Shown piece after piece: positions 33,195 to 49,880 of a stretch of DNA of 64,000 bases (positions within the stretch are counted from its first letter, which is position 1; every line of letters begins with the position of its first letter). This stretch comes from Asticcacaulis excentricus (lineage in GTDB: Bacteria > Pseudomonadota > Alphaproteobacteria > Caulobacterales > Caulobacteraceae), in contig NZ_AP018828.1 in assembly GCF_003966695.1 (NCBI RefSeq), forward strand, positions 712,001-776,000. Reading direction: 5' to 3'. A program made the position numbers and the translations under genes. A model generated the notes under the pieces. That model was not told where the DNA came from, searched no databases, and was given only the letters and a program-made list of their open reading frames with translations.

Positions 33195-33841
33195 TCGTAA
33201 GGCCCGCCACGGGACAGGGCGCGTTGATAGGCCTCGCGGGCGTGGATACGCTCGACAAAGCCCCGCAATACCGCGCTCTGTCCCGCTCCGGCGCGGCTCA
33301 CCGCCGCCTCGACCGGAAAGCTCATCATGATGTCGGCGGCGCTCAAGGCCTTGCCCGCAAACCAGCCGGTGTCTTTCAGCGACGTTTCCCAGAAGGCCAG
33401 ATGCGTCTTCAGGCCCGGCGTGACCATCTTGGCCTCCAGCCCCTTGGCGATCAGCCCGGCAATCGGACGGATCAGCCCCGGCACCTTGGCCGGAAGCTGG
33501 CTGGTGATCAGTTTCAGCAGCAATAGCGGCATGGCCGACCCTTCGGCATAGTGCAGCCAGTAGCGCATCAGAAGCCGCGCCTTGGGGTCTTCGGGCACCA
33601 GTCGCCCTTGCGCATAGGTGTCCAGAATATAGTCCACAATCGCGCCCGTTTCGGCGATGGTCAGGCCATTATCAGTAATGACCGGTGACTTACCCAGCGG
33701 ATGGATGGCCTTCAGTTCGGGCGGCGCGAACATGTCGGGATCGCGCTGATAGCGCACGATCTCATAGTCGAGACCCAGTTCTTCCAGAAGCCACAGCACG
33801 CGCTGCGAACGCGAATTATTCAGGTGATGGACGGTGATCAT
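33185..33841 (-). CDS. Glutathione S-transferase family protein
   Basis: The 218-aa protein has an N-terminal thioredoxin-like domain (about 1-80; SRSQRVLWLLEELGLDYEIV, SPVITDNGLTIAETGAIVDYIL in separate motifs) and a helical C-terminal domain (about 90-210). The LxEETGAI-type glutathione-binding segment is seen as IAETGAIVDY. Substrate unknown. Confidence 0.9.
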   Translation of the reverse strand: MITVHHLNNSRSQRVLWLLEELGLDYEIVRYQRDPDMFAPPELKAIHPLGKSPVITDNGLTIAETGAIVDYILDTYAQGRLVPEDPKARLLMRYWLHYAEGSAMPLLLLKLITSQLPAKVPGLIRPIAGLIAKGLEAKMVTPGLKTHLAFWETSLKDTGWFAGKALSAADIMMSFPVEAAVSRAGAGQSAVLRGFVERIHAREAYQRALSRGGPYDYA

Positions 33842-33883
33842 GGCAACTCCTGCGGCTTATACGTGAAGTGTGAGAAGATAGTT

Positions 33884-36370
33884 TTACGTACCGCGCGGCT
33901 TGGCCCGCGTGGTGGGATCAGCGTCGCGTGGGTTTTCCGGCCAGACATGACGTGGATAGCGGCCCTTCATGTCGCTGCGCACCTCCGTCCATGAGCCATC
34001 CCAGAAGGCGGGGAGATTTTTCGTAATCTGGATAGGGCGATGCGCCGGCGACAACAGGGCGAGCGTCAGCGGCGTCCGCTGCGGTCCCACCACGGGGTGT
34101 TGCGTCACGCCATAAAGCTCCTGCACCCGCACCTCCAGCCGCGGCCCGCCCTCGGCCCCATAGTCGATGCGGATATTCGACCCCGTCGGCATCCGCCAGT
34201 GTTCGGGCGCCAGCGTGTCGAGTGCGCGTTGCTGCTCATAATCGAGCCGCCCCAGCAGAGCCTGAGACACGTCGCTGGCGGTCAGCGACAACAGGGGCCG
34301 CCCCGCCGCATAGGGCCCTAGCCAGTCGGCCAGACCGCTCAGCAGGGCCTCATCCGACAGATCGGGCCAGGTCGGGTCCTGCGCGTGCAGAAAATTGACG
34401 CGCGCGCGCAGGCTTTCGGCATTCTCAGAAAATTTCAGGACTTTCAGCCCCTTGGTGCGGATTTCTTCAGCCTCGGCCTCAATCAGCAATTCCGGCGGCA
34501 CGGCGGGTAAAGGCTGGCTCGACAGGATCAGTTCGCCAAAGCGCACCTGCGCCAGCGCGCGGTAGCGGCCATTGAAGCGCTCCAGCACGGTGCGCTTTTC
34601 GAGCCGGTCGGCAAACAGGGTCAGCACCTCGGCCTCGCTCAAGGCCGCGCCCAGCAGCACGCGGTCGCGCCCGCCCCCGCCGCCCAGATCACCGACCGCG
34701 ATATAGGCCGACCGCGCCAGTGGATCATGTTCATCGACATAGACGCCGCGCCCATTGGCCATGACAAATTCGCCGGCCTTCCCCCGCGCCTTGGCCACGC
34801 GCTCAGGGAAACATTCGGCCAGCAGGGCATGGACCGATTTGACGGCGGTTTGCGCCGACGCTGCGTCCTTTCGCACGTCACGCACCAGTTGCCCGGCCAG
34901 CCGCGCCCAGGTCTGCGCCAGTTGCCGCGCCTGCGTCACCTTGGGCGAACGGTCCTTCGACAGGCCCTCCAGCCGCAGGTCAAGATCGGTCGCCTTGCCC
35001 CCCAAGCCATTCTCTGACAACAGCACGGCCAGCGAAGCCCCCTGATCGCTCAAGCCGTCACGCGCGGCCAGCAGCAGCATATGCCCCAGACGCGGCGACA
35101 TGGGCAGCCGCCCGACCAGCCGCCCGTGCGGCGTGACTTCACCCTTTGCGTCAAGAATATCCAGCCCACGCAGCAGCTTTTCGGCCTCGTGCAGAGCCGC
35201 CTTCGGTGGATGATCAAGCAGGGCGAGGCCATCAGTCGATTTCGCCCCCCACAGGCGCAGATCGAGCACCAGCCGCGACAGGTCGGTATCGAGGATCTCC
35301 GGCCGCGCAAAGGGGATCAAAGACCGGTCGTTTTCTTCATCCCACAGGCGGTAGCAGTCTCCCGCCTGCGTCCGCCCGGCCCGCCCGCGCCGCTGATCGG
35401 CGGCGGCCTTTGAGACGCGCTCGGTCACCATACGTACCACGCCGCGCGCCGCATCGAAGCGCCCCAGTCGCGCCACGCCGCTATCGACCACCATCGACAC
35501 CTTGTCGAGCGTCAGCGAGGTTTCAGCAATGGCGGTGGCCAGCACGATGCGCGGCGTGCCGGGGGCGTTTTTGGCCAGCACCCGCGTCTGATCCTTCGCC
35601 TCCATCGCCCCGTAGAGCTTGTGCACCTCGATGAAGGGCGGCAGGCCCTTTTCGGCCAGCAGAGTCGCCACGCGGTGGATTTCGCCCTGCCCCGGCAGGA
35701 AGACCAGCATCGTCTCGGCGCGCTCGGGCGTCAGCCTGACCGCCACCCGCGCCACGACCTTCGCCACATTCTCTTCCAGCCGCAGAGTCAAATCGCGGCC
35801 GGTATAGTGGGTGGTCACCGGAAAGGCGCGGCCCAGCGAATGAAACACCTCGGCATCGGGCAACACGCCCCGGACCCGCTCCCCGTCCAGCGTCGCCGAC
35901 ATGACAAGAATACGCAGATCGTCGCGCAGGACGCTCTGACTGTCGCGGGCGAAGGCCAGCCCCAGATCAGCGTCGAGGCTGCGTTCGTGAAACTCGTCGA
36001 AAATGACGCAGCCAATGCCTTCCAGCGCCGGATCATCGACGATCAGCCGCGCAAACACCCCTTCGGTGACGACTTCGATGCGCGTCTGTTTCGACACCCG
36101 GCTGTCGCCGCGCACGCGGTAGCCGACTGTCTGGCCCACGGGTTCGCTTAAAACCTCCGCCATACGCATGGCCGCCGCCCGCGCCGCCAGCCGCCGCGGC
36201 TCAAGCATGACGATCTTTTGCCCGGCCAGCCACGCCTCATCGAGCAGGGCCAGAGGCACGCCCGTCGTCTTGCCCGCCCCCGGCGGCGCGATCAGTATGG
36301 CGGTCGTGCGCTCAGCCAGAAAGGCCCTCAGCGGCGCAAAAATCTCTTCAATGGGCAGCATATGCCTCAT
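33884..36370 (-). CDS. hrpB: ATP-dependent helicase HrpB
   Basis: HrpB is a DEAH-type helicase of unclear cellular role, in Escherichia coli linked to nucleic acid remodelling. The 828-aa protein has Walker A APPGAGKTTG (about 27-36), motif II FDEFHERSLDADLG (DEFH variant, about 121-134), SATLDG, QRRGRAGRTQAGDCYRLW (motif VI), then HA2 and the C-terminal HrpB domain with YPRHVWPENP. Length matches the family. A second ATG lies 9 nt downstream at 36361. Confidence 0.93.
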   Translation of the reverse strand: MRHMLPIEEIFAPLRAFLAERTTAILIAPPGAGKTTGVPLALLDEAWLAGQKIVMLEPRRLAARAAAMRMAEVLSEPVGQTVGYRVRGDSRVSKQTRIEVVTEGVFARLIVDDPALEGIGCVIFDEFHERSLDADLGLAFARDSQSVLRDDLRILVMSATLDGERVRGVLPDAEVFHSLGRAFPVTTHYTGRDLTLRLEENVAKVVARVAVRLTPERAETMLVFLPGQGEIHRVATLLAEKGLPPFIEVHKLYGAMEAKDQTRVLAKNAPGTPRIVLATAIAETSLTLDKVSMVVDSGVARLGRFDAARGVVRMVTERVSKAAADQRRGRAGRTQAGDCYRLWDEENDRSLIPFARPEILDTDLSRLVLDLRLWGAKSTDGLALLDHPPKAALHEAEKLLRGLDILDAKGEVTPHGRLVGRLPMSPRLGHMLLLAARDGLSDQGASLAVLLSENGLGGKATDLDLRLEGLSKDRSPKVTQARQLAQTWARLAGQLVRDVRKDAASAQTAVKSVHALLAECFPERVAKARGKAGEFVMANGRGVYVDEHDPLARSAYIAVGDLGGGGGRDRVLLGAALSEAEVLTLFADRLEKRTVLERFNGRYRALAQVRFGELILSSQPLPAVPPELLIEAEAEEIRTKGLKVLKFSENAESLRARVNFLHAQDPTWPDLSDEALLSGLADWLGPYAAGRPLLSLTASDVSQALLGRLDYEQQRALDTLAPEHWRMPTGSNIRIDYGAEGGPRLEVRVQELYGVTQHPVVGPQRTPLTLALLSPAHRPIQITKNLPAFWDGSWTEVRSDMKGRYPRHVWPENPRDADPTTRAKPRGT

Positions 36371-36553
36371 CTACTCCGATTTGGGGCAAAGTGTGAGCGT
36401 CCTTTGTCGACAATCCCAAACAGTTTGCAGACGCAAGGCGCGAAATGTGTAAATATATGTCGTTGCCAAAGCGACAAGATGACGTTAGCGTCACGGTTTC
36501 GTTAAGGGTTTGCGTCAGGGCGCAGCCCTTCTGTCGCACCATTTGGGGGACGC

Positions 36554-38194
36554 ATGTCCAATATATTTGCTCGGCTGGGCCTGAAAAAGTCCATCGCCAA
36601 GATTCAGGCAGAAGCGGCCAAGAGCCCGCTCAAGCGCACGCTCGGCCCGATCAACCTCATGTCTCTGGGCGTCGGGGCCATTATCGGCGCCGGTATCTTC
36701 GTGCTGACCGGACAGGTCGCCTCGGCCAATGCTGGTCCGGCGATCATGATTTCCTTCGTTGTGGCCGGTATAGCCTGTGCGCTTGCCGGCCTTTGTTATG
36801 CCGAACTGTCTTCGACCATGCCGGTATCGGGCTCGGCCTATACCTATGCCTATGGCACCATGGGCGAAGTGTTCGCGTGGATCATGGGCTGGCTGCTGGT
36901 GCTGGAATACGGCATCGCTGCTTCGACCGTCGCCGTCGGCTGGTCAGGCTACGTGGTCAGTCTTCTGGCGGATTTTGGCGTCCACCTGCCAGCCTTGGCC
37001 GGAGGCGACCCCTCGCACCCGGCGGCCATGTGGGCAACGCCGCTGGTTCAGGCCGTGACCAATGACTCCGGGCACACCACCATGATGATGACCGGCACCT
37101 TCAACCTGATCGCGGCCATCGGTATCGCTCTGGTGACCGGCCTGCTAATTCTGGGCGTGTCGGAATCGGCCAATGTCAACAACGCCATCGTCGTCCTGAA
37201 GATCATTGTGCTTCTGGCCTTCATTGCGGTGGGCGTCACCTATATCAATCCGGCCAACTGGCACCCCTTCATCCCTGAGCCGACCGGCAATCCCGGCGAG
37301 TTCGGCATCGGCGGCATCTTCCGTGGTGCGGCCATCATCTTCTTCGCCTATGTCGGCTTCGAAGCCGTTTCCACCGCCGCCGCCGAAGCCAAGAACCCGT
37401 CGCGCGATGTGCCCGTCGGCATTCTGGGGGCGCTGATCATCTGTACGCTCATCTACATGGCCGTCGCCGCCGTCATGACCGGCGTCGTGCCGTACAAGGA
37501 ACTGGCCAGCCCGGCCCCGATCGCGGTGGCTATCGACCGTATGGCGCTGACGTGGGCCAACTTCTCGGCCCCGTGGACGGAAAGCGGCACGATGAACGCC
37601 ATCAGCCTGCTGATCAAGATCGGCGCTGTGGCCGGTCTGTCGTCGGTGATGCTGGTCCTCTGCTTCGGTCAGACCCGCATCTTCTACACCATGGCGCGCG
37701 ACGGCCTGATTCCCGCCGTCTTCGCCAAGATTCACCCGAAGTTCCGCACGCCTTGGCTGGGCACCATCGTTCTGGGCATCATGATTGCCATTGCGGCGGC
37801 CTTCCTGCCGATCAGCCTGCTGGGTGATCTGGTGTCGTTGGGCACGGCGGTCGCCTTCTCGATCGTCTGCTTCTCGGTGATCTTCCTGCGTATTACCCAC
37901 CCGGAAATGGAGCGTCCGTTCAAAGTGCCCGGTGGTATCTTCACGGCGGTCCTCGGCATCCTCGCCTGTCTGTTCCTCGCCTGGCAGAACTTTGCGCCGA
38001 TGGTCGATCATGCCATGAAGGGCAATACCCTGCCGCTGACCATTCTGGTGGTTTATGCCATCGTCGGTGCGCTGATCTATGCCCTCTATGGCTTCTGGCA
38101 GTCGAAGCTCGCCAAAGGCATCGACATTACCGAAGACACCGATCTGGCGTCTCCGGCCGAAGCCTTTGGCAAGGGCGTCGATGACGTGAAATAG
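36554..38194 (+). CDS. APC-superfamily amino acid permease (cationic amino acid transporter-like)
   Basis: The 546-aa protein has 12 or more membrane helices. Motifs include MSLGVGAIIGAGIFVLTGQVA (as two adjoining motifs, about 36-56), GLCYAELSSTMPVSGSAYTY (about 78-97) and FFAYVGFEAVSTAAAEAKNPSRDVP-type segment (about 265-290). These place it with the CAT/YfnA group of APC transporters. The substrate is likely an amino acid, unspecified. A terminator follows at 38221-38250. Confidence 0.92.
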   Translation: MSNIFARLGLKKSIAKIQAEAAKSPLKRTLGPINLMSLGVGAIIGAGIFVLTGQVASANAGPAIMISFVVAGIACALAGLCYAELSSTMPVSGSAYTYAYGTMGEVFAWIMGWLLVLEYGIAASTVAVGWSGYVVSLLADFGVHLPALAGGDPSHPAAMWATPLVQAVTNDSGHTTMMMTGTFNLIAAIGIALVTGLLILGVSESANVNNAIVVLKIIVLLAFIAVGVTYINPANWHPFIPEPTGNPGEFGIGGIFRGAAIIFFAYVGFEAVSTAAAEAKNPSRDVPVGILGALIICTLIYMAVAAVMTGVVPYKELASPAPIAVAIDRMALTWANFSAPWTESGTMNAISLLIKIGAVAGLSSVMLVLCFGQTRIFYTMARDGLIPAVFAKIHPKFRTPWLGTIVLGIMIAIAAAFLPISLLGDLVSLGTAVAFSIVCFSVIFLRITHPEMERPFKVPGGIFTAVLGILACLFLAWQNFAPMVDHAMKGNTLPLTILVVYAIVGALIYALYGFWQSKLAKGIDITEDTDLASPAEAFGKGVDDVK

Positions 38195-38220
38195 GCCGTC
38201 TGAGGCTTGTAGTTTATCAA

Positions 38221-38250
38221 GGCTCCGGTCATATCTGGCCGGAGCCTTTT
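38221..38250 (+). terminator. Terminator after the amino acid permease
   Basis: GGCTCCGG (38221-38228) pairs with CCGGAGCC (38239-38246), followed by TTTT. It lies 27 nt after the permease stop and just before the MBL gene. Confidence 0.85.
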
Positions 38251-38266
38251 CATTGCCGGAAACCCG

Positions 38267-38956
38267 ATGACCGCTGAACCCCCTATCCGTCTGTTCGTCG
38301 CCCCCGTCACGCCGCTACAGCAGAACTGCACCGTCGTGTGGTGTACAAAAACGCAGAAAGCCGCCGTGATCGACCCCGGCGGCGATATCGAGCCGGTGCT
38401 GGCCGAAATAAAGCGGCGCGGCCTGACGGTTGAGAAAATCTGGGTGACGCACGGCCACGCCGACCACGCTGGCGGGACGCAGGCCCTGCATGAGGCGACG
38501 GGCGCGCCTATCGAAGGCCCGCACGCGGACGACCGCTTCTGGATCGAGCGCATCCCGGAAGACGCCAAACGCTGGGGCATTTACGATGCTCAGAGCTTCG
38601 AGCCGACGCGCTGGCTCACGCACGGCGACACAGTGTCCTTGGGTGAAACCGAATGGCAGGTGATCCACTGCCCCGGCCATACGCCGGGCCACGTCATCTT
38701 CTACCACCCCGAAAGCCAGTTCGCTCAGGTGGGGGATATTCTGTTTCGCGGCTCAATCGGGCGTACCGATTTTCCGCGCGGCAACCACGCCGACCTGATC
38801 AACGCCATCACCACGCGGCTTTGGCCGCTGGGGGATGTGCAGTTCGTCTGTGGCCACGGCCCGATGTCGAGTTTCGCCGCCGAACGCGCGCACAATCCGT
38901 TTGTCGGCGACCGCGTGATCGCGCAATCGGCTCCCAATCGGTCGGGACCAGGCTAA
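38267..38956 (+). CDS. Metallo-beta-lactamase-fold hydrolase (glyoxalase II-like)
   Basis: The 229-aa protein carries the HxHxDH metal motif in THGHADHAGGTQ (about 62-73), followed by HCPGHTPGHV (about 133) and GDILFRGSIGRTDFP (about 153). It resembles the YcbL/hydroxyacylglutathione hydrolase-like group. The physiological thioester or other substrate is not evident. Confidence 0.9.
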   Translation: MTAEPPIRLFVAPVTPLQQNCTVVWCTKTQKAAVIDPGGDIEPVLAEIKRRGLTVEKIWVTHGHADHAGGTQALHEATGAPIEGPHADDRFWIERIPEDAKRWGIYDAQSFEPTRWLTHGDTVSLGETEWQVIHCPGHTPGHVIFYHPESQFAQVGDILFRGSIGRTDFPRGNHADLINAITTRLWPLGDVQFVCGHGPMSSFAAERAHNPFVGDRVIAQSAPNRSGPG

Positions 38957-38961
38957 CAAAA

Positions 38962-38986
38962 AACCCCGCCGAAGCGGGGTTCCAGA
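38962..38986 (-). terminator. Terminator of the SCP2 gene
   Basis: AACCCCGC (38962-38969) pairs with GCGGGGTT (38974-38981). On the minus strand the stem is followed by TTTTTTGTT, a good T tract, just after the SCP2-domain stop at 38990. It lies at the end of the convergent MBL gene. Confidence 0.85.
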
Positions 38987-38989
38987 TGT

Positions 38990-39295
38990 TTAGCCTTTCA
39001 GCAGCGGCACCAGCTTCTGGGCGATGCCCATATCGCCGATGATCTTCAGCTTGCCCTGCATGAAGGCCATCATCGGATCGAGCTGGCCCTGCGCCAGCGC
39101 CTTCAGGTTGTCGATGGAGACGACGACCGTGGTATCGGCGGGGCCGTCTTCGTTGGAGACAACGTTCGGCACATTGGCGGCATTGATCAGGATCTTGCCA
39201 TCGTCACCGAAGTCGAGCTTGACGATCTTGCCCAGACCGGAGTTTTCGCCCACGGCGGCGGTGATTTTTTGCGTAATGGCGGCCAGATCGGACAT
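38990..39295 (-). CDS. SCP2 sterol-binding domain protein
   Basis: The 101-aa protein is a single SCP2-like lipid-carrier domain: acidic DDGKILINAANVPNVVS (about 31-47), then the typical DPMMAFMQGKLKIIGDMGIAQKL (about 73-95, split motif MAFMQGKLKIIGD). Such small proteins bind hydrophobic ligands. The ATG at 39295 has GAGGA 7 nt upstream; an ATG 6 nt earlier is also possible. The longer frame to 40018 is antisense to the flavoprotein gene. Confidence 0.87.
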   Translation of the reverse strand: MSDLAAITQKITAAVGENSGLGKIVKLDFGDDGKILINAANVPNVVSNEDGPADTTVVVSIDNLKALAQGQLDPMMAFMQGKLKIIGDMGIAQKLVPLLKG

Positions 39296-39421
39296 GGTCA
39301 TTTCCTCTGAGTGTGTGTAAGGCGCTTGAGTTGACGCCGTCGGGCTTGACCTTAACGGCAATTTTTTCAGACACAAGCGTGACCAAGCGTCAGGTCGCGG
39401 TAAATTTTTCGGGATAAGTCC

Positions 39422-40606
39422 ATGCGTAGCTTTGATGCGGTCATAATCGGGGCCGGTGCCGCCGGATTGATGTGCGGCATCGAAGCGGCAAAGCGCGGTC
39501 GCAAGGTGGTCGTCATCGACCATGCGCGGGCCCCGGCGGAGAAGATCCGCATTTCCGGCGGCGGGCGCTGCAACTTTACGCACCTTGAAGCCGCGCCCAA
39601 ACACTATCTGTCGCAAAACCCGCATTTCTGCAAATCGGCGCTGAAACGCTTCGGGCCCTGGGATTTTCTTGACCGCGTCATCGCCCACAACATCCCCTAT
39701 CACCACAAGACCGAAGGTCAGTTGTTTTGCGATAATTCGGCCAAAGATATTATCGACATGCTGCTGGGTGATCTGCGCGCCCACGGCGGCGAACTGTGGC
39801 TGCAAAGCCCGGTGCAGGGGCTCGACAAAACGCCAGAGGGGTTTCGTCTGTCCCTGCCGGATGGCGTGATCGAGACGACGAAGCTGGTGCTGGCCACGGG
39901 GGGGCTGTCGATCCCCAAGATGGGCGCGACGGGCTTTGCCTATGAGGTGGCGCAGCGCTTCGGGCATGGGCTGATTGCCCCGCGTGCGGGCCTTGTGCCC
40001 TTTACGCTGGGCGGACAAAAACTCGATTATATTTCAGGGCTTTCCGGCGTCTCTCTTCAGGCACGCGCCCGCATCGGCAAGACGGTGTTTGAGGATGGAT
40101 TCCTGTTTACCCACCGCGGCCTGTCGGGGCCAGCCATGTTACAGATTTCCTCCTTCTGGACGCCGGGACAGACGGTGGAAATCGACCTGTTGCCGGGCAC
40201 CGATGCCTTGGCCGTTTTGAAAGAGCGCCGCCAATCCACGCCGCGCCAGCATATCGGTAATGTTCTGCCCGACCTCGTACCGGCGCGCCTCAGTGAGCGC
40301 ATTCTGGAGGCCACGATCATCGCCCCTGAGACGCGCATTGCCGACCTTTCGGACAAGCGCTTAAGCGCGCTGACGGTTCTGATGCAGCCGTGGGCGCTGA
40401 TCCCGGACGGCACCGAAGGCTACCGCACCGCCGAGGTGACCGTGGGGGGCGTCGATACGGCCCAAGTGTCATCGCAAAGCATGGAAAGCCAGCTTTGCCC
40501 CGGCCTCTACATCATCGGCGAAGCGCTGGATGTTACGGGCTGGCTGGGTGGCTATAATTTTCAGTGGGCCTGGTCGTCGGGCTGGGCGGCGGGACAGGTC
40601 TTATAA
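39422..40606 (+). CDS. HI0933/BaiN-family FAD-dependent oxidoreductase
   Basis: The 394-aa flavoprotein has the FAD-binding VIIGAGAAGLMCGIEAAKRG (about 6-25), followed by ISGGGRCNFTH (about 43-53) that defines the YhiN/HI0933 family, and the C-terminal FAD site GLYIIGEALDVTGWLGGYNF. It is often annotated as aminoacetone oxidase-like, but function is unproven for most members. Confidence 0.9.
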   Translation: MRSFDAVIIGAGAAGLMCGIEAAKRGRKVVVIDHARAPAEKIRISGGGRCNFTHLEAAPKHYLSQNPHFCKSALKRFGPWDFLDRVIAHNIPYHHKTEGQLFCDNSAKDIIDMLLGDLRAHGGELWLQSPVQGLDKTPEGFRLSLPDGVIETTKLVLATGGLSIPKMGATGFAYEVAQRFGHGLIAPRAGLVPFTLGGQKLDYISGLSGVSLQARARIGKTVFEDGFLFTHRGLSGPAMLQISSFWTPGQTVEIDLLPGTDALAVLKERRQSTPRQHIGNVLPDLVPARLSERILEATIIAPETRIADLSDKRLSALTVLMQPWALIPDGTEGYRTAEVTVGGVDTAQVSSQSMESQLCPGLYIIGEALDVTGWLGGYNFQWAWSSGWAAGQVL

Positions 40607-40640
40607 AAAAGCCTCCGGAGCGAACCCCGGAGGCTTTTTT
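40605..40640. terminator. Bidirectional terminator between the flavoprotein gene and rpoC
   Basis: A 14-bp perfect stem (40605-40618 and 40627-40640), AAAAAAGCCTCCGG and its complement, has T runs on both strands. It serves the flavoprotein gene and probably rpoC, which stops at 40685. A second 9-bp hairpin lies at 40651-40670. Confidence 0.9.
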
Positions 40641-40684
40641 GTTTGGGGGTCGAGGGGTCGAGACCCCTCGCCTTTCTTTCCTTA

Positions 40685-44869
<4,185 letters not shown>

Positions 44870-44921
44870 ATGAATTCCAGCTTTCCGTCATTAGAACTTA
44901 GTGGGCAGCGATGCGGGAGAA

Positions 44922-44972
44922 GGCCCCCTCCACCACTTCGTGGTCCCCCTCCCCCGCTTCGCAGGGGAGGAG
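44922..44972. repeat. Half-length relative of the GC-rich inverted-repeat element
   Basis: Blocks GCCCCCTCC (44923-44931), CCTCCCCCGCTTCGC (44949-44963) and GGGGAGGAG (about 44964-44972) match blocks of the element at 12256-12410. It sits in the rpoB-rpoC gap. CCACTTCGTGG inside it also forms a small hairpin. Confidence 0.6.
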
Positions 44973-44990
44973 CGTAGGCGAAGGTCAGGA

Positions 44991-49064
<4,074 letters not shown>

Positions 49065-49373
49065 CGTTGTTCCTGTAAAGCGTTTGAGACGCAGTGAATG
49101 TGTCGAGAGACCCCGGATGGGGCATTGAGAAACAGTTGGATGCGCCCGCTCTTTTATGACCGCTTGCGGTCAAAGACGCTGTTTTTCAATAACTTTCCAA
49201 AACAGAAAGTCAGGCCCCATCGCCGGTGGAAAGAGCAGAAGACCGGCATTCGGGCAGGCTTAAAGACGCAATACGCCTTAAAAGGGAGGATGCCATAGCG
49301 CAACCGCCCCCGCTTGTCGAGGGGGTGTGGGGGATTATTTTTTGTGATCGTCGCTTCGATGGTCAGGCACACA
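49065..49373. other. rpoB upstream region without genes
   Basis: This 309-base gap holds no convincing gene. A perfect palindrome TGACCGC-TT-GCGGTCA lies at 49157-49172. A C-rich/G-rich hairpin, with CCCCCGC at about 49308-49314 and GGGGGTGTGGGGG-type blocks to 49333, is followed by ATTATTTTTTG on the plus strand. The rpoBC promoter is expected here but I cannot place it confidently. Confidence 0.4.
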
Positions 49374-49880
49374 TCACGGTAAGGGCAGCTTCACCGCACG
49401 GCCCGTTTTAATCGTAGGATGACCATTGCGCAGGATCACCTCGGCACCACCGAATCTGAAAAATATCGGCCCAAACCCGTATGAAGCCAGCGAAGGCCCC
49501 TTATCGAAAGCGCCCGTTTCAAGTTCCACTCGGCACGGCGATTGACCTAGTGATCCGTAAACACACCTGAGTTGCAATCCTCCTGACAGAATACCGTCCA
49601 AAGCCTCAGCAATCGCTGCCTCTACTTTGGCATCGTTCATAGGAAACCACGAGAATGTAAAAAAGCGGCTCACTATCCAAAGCTCATCATTATTCTGCAA
49701 ACACAACCATAATGGCCAATCAAGGCCAGGCTGCTGGGGCAGCGTCGCCGCGAGTTCAACCGGAGACGTCTCATCCCACTCCAACTTTAAGGCATACTTA
49801 TCGGCTAATTGAAAGAAGAGCGAACGGGCGCGCTCAATATTGCGCTCGACATTTTGTGTTGCGGGATCAGGACGTTTCAT
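49374..49880 (-). CDS. Uncharacterised protein coupled to the beta-helix gene (168 aa)
   Basis: I do not recognise the family. The protein is soluble with no signal peptide; a helical N-terminus (about 1-30) is followed by alternating hydrophobic stretches suggesting a beta-rich fold (WPLWLCLQNNDELWIVSRFF near 55-74). The start overlaps the stop of the beta-helix gene (ATGA, 49877-49880), so it is probably translated from the same mRNA. Composition is slightly more AT-rich than the core genes. Confidence 0.68.
   Translation of the reverse strand: MKRPDPATQNVERNIERARSLFFQLADKYALKLEWDETSPVELAATLPQQPGLDWPLWLCLQNNDELWIVSRFFTFSWFPMNDAKVEAAIAEALDGILSGGLQLRCVYGSLGQSPCRVELETGAFDKGPSLASYGFGPIFFRFGGAEVILRNGHPTIKTGRAVKLPLP

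Noticed and set aside
40651-40670. Short GAGGGGTC hairpin as the main rpoC terminator
   Set aside because: It lacks a T tract on the minus strand; the stronger hairpin at 40605-40640 has one and is the better candidate.
49098-49298. Small frames in the rpoB upstream gap
   Set aside because: No ribosome-binding site or recognisable sequence; they cross palindromic and low-complexity DNA.
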